From positions 1 to 14,499 of the forward strand of contig CAMXYZ010000018.1 of the NCBI GenBank assembly GCA_947253305.1: a stretch of DNA of 14,499 bases, given 5' to 3'. Positions 13,753 through 14,499 of this stretch are shown one piece after another (position 1 is the first letter of the stretch; every line of letters begins with the position of its first letter). The position numbers were made by a program, and so were the translations under genes. The stretch comes from an uncultured Helcococcus sp. (lineage in GTDB: Bacteria > Bacillota > Clostridia > Tissierellales > Peptoniphilaceae). The notes below the pieces were generated by a model. It was not told the DNA's origin. It worked only from the letters and a program-made list of their open reading frames with translations, and did no database searches.

Positions 13753-14499
13753 AGTTAATTTAACTATTGAACAGAAGAAGGCAATATCTTTAAGAGATAA
13801 AAATATTATTGTTTCTGCTCAAGCAGGTGCTGGCAAAACGCATATTTTAGTTGAAAGAATAATCAATTTATTAGATGAAGAAAGAATCGACATAGATAGT
13901 ATGTTGATAGTGACATTTACTAATAAAGCTGCAGCCGAGATGAAAGATAGGATAAGATCTAAATTATTAGATAAAATTGGAGTTTCTACAGGTTCTGACA
14001 GTTTGTATTTTCAGAAACAATATAATCGCATTTCAAATGCTAATATATCAACAATGCATGCGTTCTGTATAAAGATATTAAGAGAATATTTTTATAAATT
14101 GGGATTGAATCCAAGATTTAAGTTAATAAATGATTCAACAGCAGAGGTTCTAAAGTGGAAATCTATAAATGAAACATTCGAGTCTTATTATAGAGATGAA
14201 GATGAAAAGTTTGCTAAATTAATATTAGATTATTCGAAAAGATACGATGATATAGACGTTATAGATATTTTATTTCATATTTACAGATTTATAAATTCAA
14301 AGATAAATCCTTTTGAATGGTTAGAAGAGCATACTCAAAAATATAAATACAAAGATTATTATGAAGATAAAAACAATTTAGAAAAATTAGAAAATGAAAT
14401 ATTCGATTATTATAAAAAAGATATTGATGAATTAATAAGAAATTACGAGAAGGCTTCTGAAGAAATTAATACAATCTATGAAGCTACGGGGTGTCCTGC
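13745..14499 (+). CDS. addA: AddA helicase-nuclease subunit, N-terminal part (cut by window end)
   Basis: The first 251 codons of the SF1A helicase subunit of AddAB, which normally has about 1200 residues and carries the translocating motor plus a C-terminal nuclease. Visible are the Q-motif (L-T-I-E-Q10), Walker A A25-Q-A-G-A-G-K-T32, motif Ia (L-I-V-T-F-T-N-K-A-A-A-E-M-K-D-R) and motif Ic (I-S-T-M-H-A-F-C). Unlike AddB, its ATP site is intact. ATG 13745 overlaps the addB end by 8 bp and has GGAG (13735-13738) 6 nt upstream, so AddB and AddA are translationally coupled, consistent with a heterodimer. The last 14 bases are unusually GC-rich and may not be native. Confidence 0.93.
   Translation, partial: MSKVNLTIEQKKAISLRDKNIIVSAQAGAGKTHILVERIINLLDEERIDIDSMLIVTFTNKAAAEMKDRIRSKLLDKIGVSTGSDSLYFQKQYNRISNANISTMHAFCIKILREYFYKLGLNPRFKLINDSTAEVLKWKSINETFESYYRDEDEKFAKLILDYSKRYDDIDVIDILFHIYRFINSKINPFEWLEEHTQKYKYKDYYEDKNNLEKLENEIFDYYKKDIDELIRNYEKASEEINTIYEATGCP

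Noticed and set aside
1..14499. CRISPR array, prophage or toxin-antitoxin system
   Set aside because: I saw no regularly spaced direct repeats, phage structural genes or paired small toxin/antitoxin frames.

Overview
The window comes from a very AT-rich, Gram-positive-type genome and is mostly housekeeping. The base composition, an AEDNNFALAA-type tmRNA tag, AddAB instead of RecBCD, a preQ1-I/queT module and a non-DAP-type MurE point to the anaerobic cocci of the Tissierellia/Peptoniphilaceae (Anaerococcus-like). That assignment is inference; no 16S or other decisive marker is present. Bases 1-30 are not biological: they are the last 30 bases of the Illumina Nextera read-1 transposase adapter, so the left edge is an untrimmed contig end.

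Layout. 31-504 (+) is the C-terminal end of asparaginyl-tRNA synthetase. It is followed closely by two membrane-protein genes: a GtrII-like glucosyltransferase (TTG start) and a TraX-family protein. leuS (3149-5560, +) has its own promoter and a strong intrinsic terminator. A Nudix hydrolase gene (5610-6062, +) begins right behind that terminator. The tmRNA gene ssrA (6150-6501) lies on the minus strand between a terminator and a near-consensus promoter. Divergent from it is a 53-residue Cys/His-rich small protein (6627-6788, +). Next come murE and an orphan PTS EIIB domain (6887-8679, +), coupled through an SD inside murE. A terminator hairpin with a large internal stem-loop separates them from convergent queT (8764-9303, -), which is preceded by a preQ1-I riboswitch whose pseudoknot overlaps the SD. 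Divergent from queT is the run glcK-addB-addA (9450 to the window end, +), with addB and addA overlapping by 8 bp and addA cut by the window end.

How the parts relate. AsnRS and LeuRS serve translation and tmRNA rescues stalled ribosomes. MurE, and possibly the GtrII/TraX pair, act on the envelope. QueT imports a queuosine precursor under preQ1 feedback. GlcK phosphorylates free glucose, and AddAB processes DNA double-strand breaks.

The most notable observation is in AddB. All four positions that hold the [4Fe-4S] cysteines in characterised AddB are substituted, the whole 1116-residue protein contains no cysteine, and the N-terminal Walker A is also gone, while the nuclease motif is intact. 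Other leads are the small Cys/His protein, the orphan EIIB coupled to murE, the GtrII/TraX pair, and the structured EIIB/queT terminator. I did not find a clear multi-gene defence, RiPP, CRISPR or mobile system.
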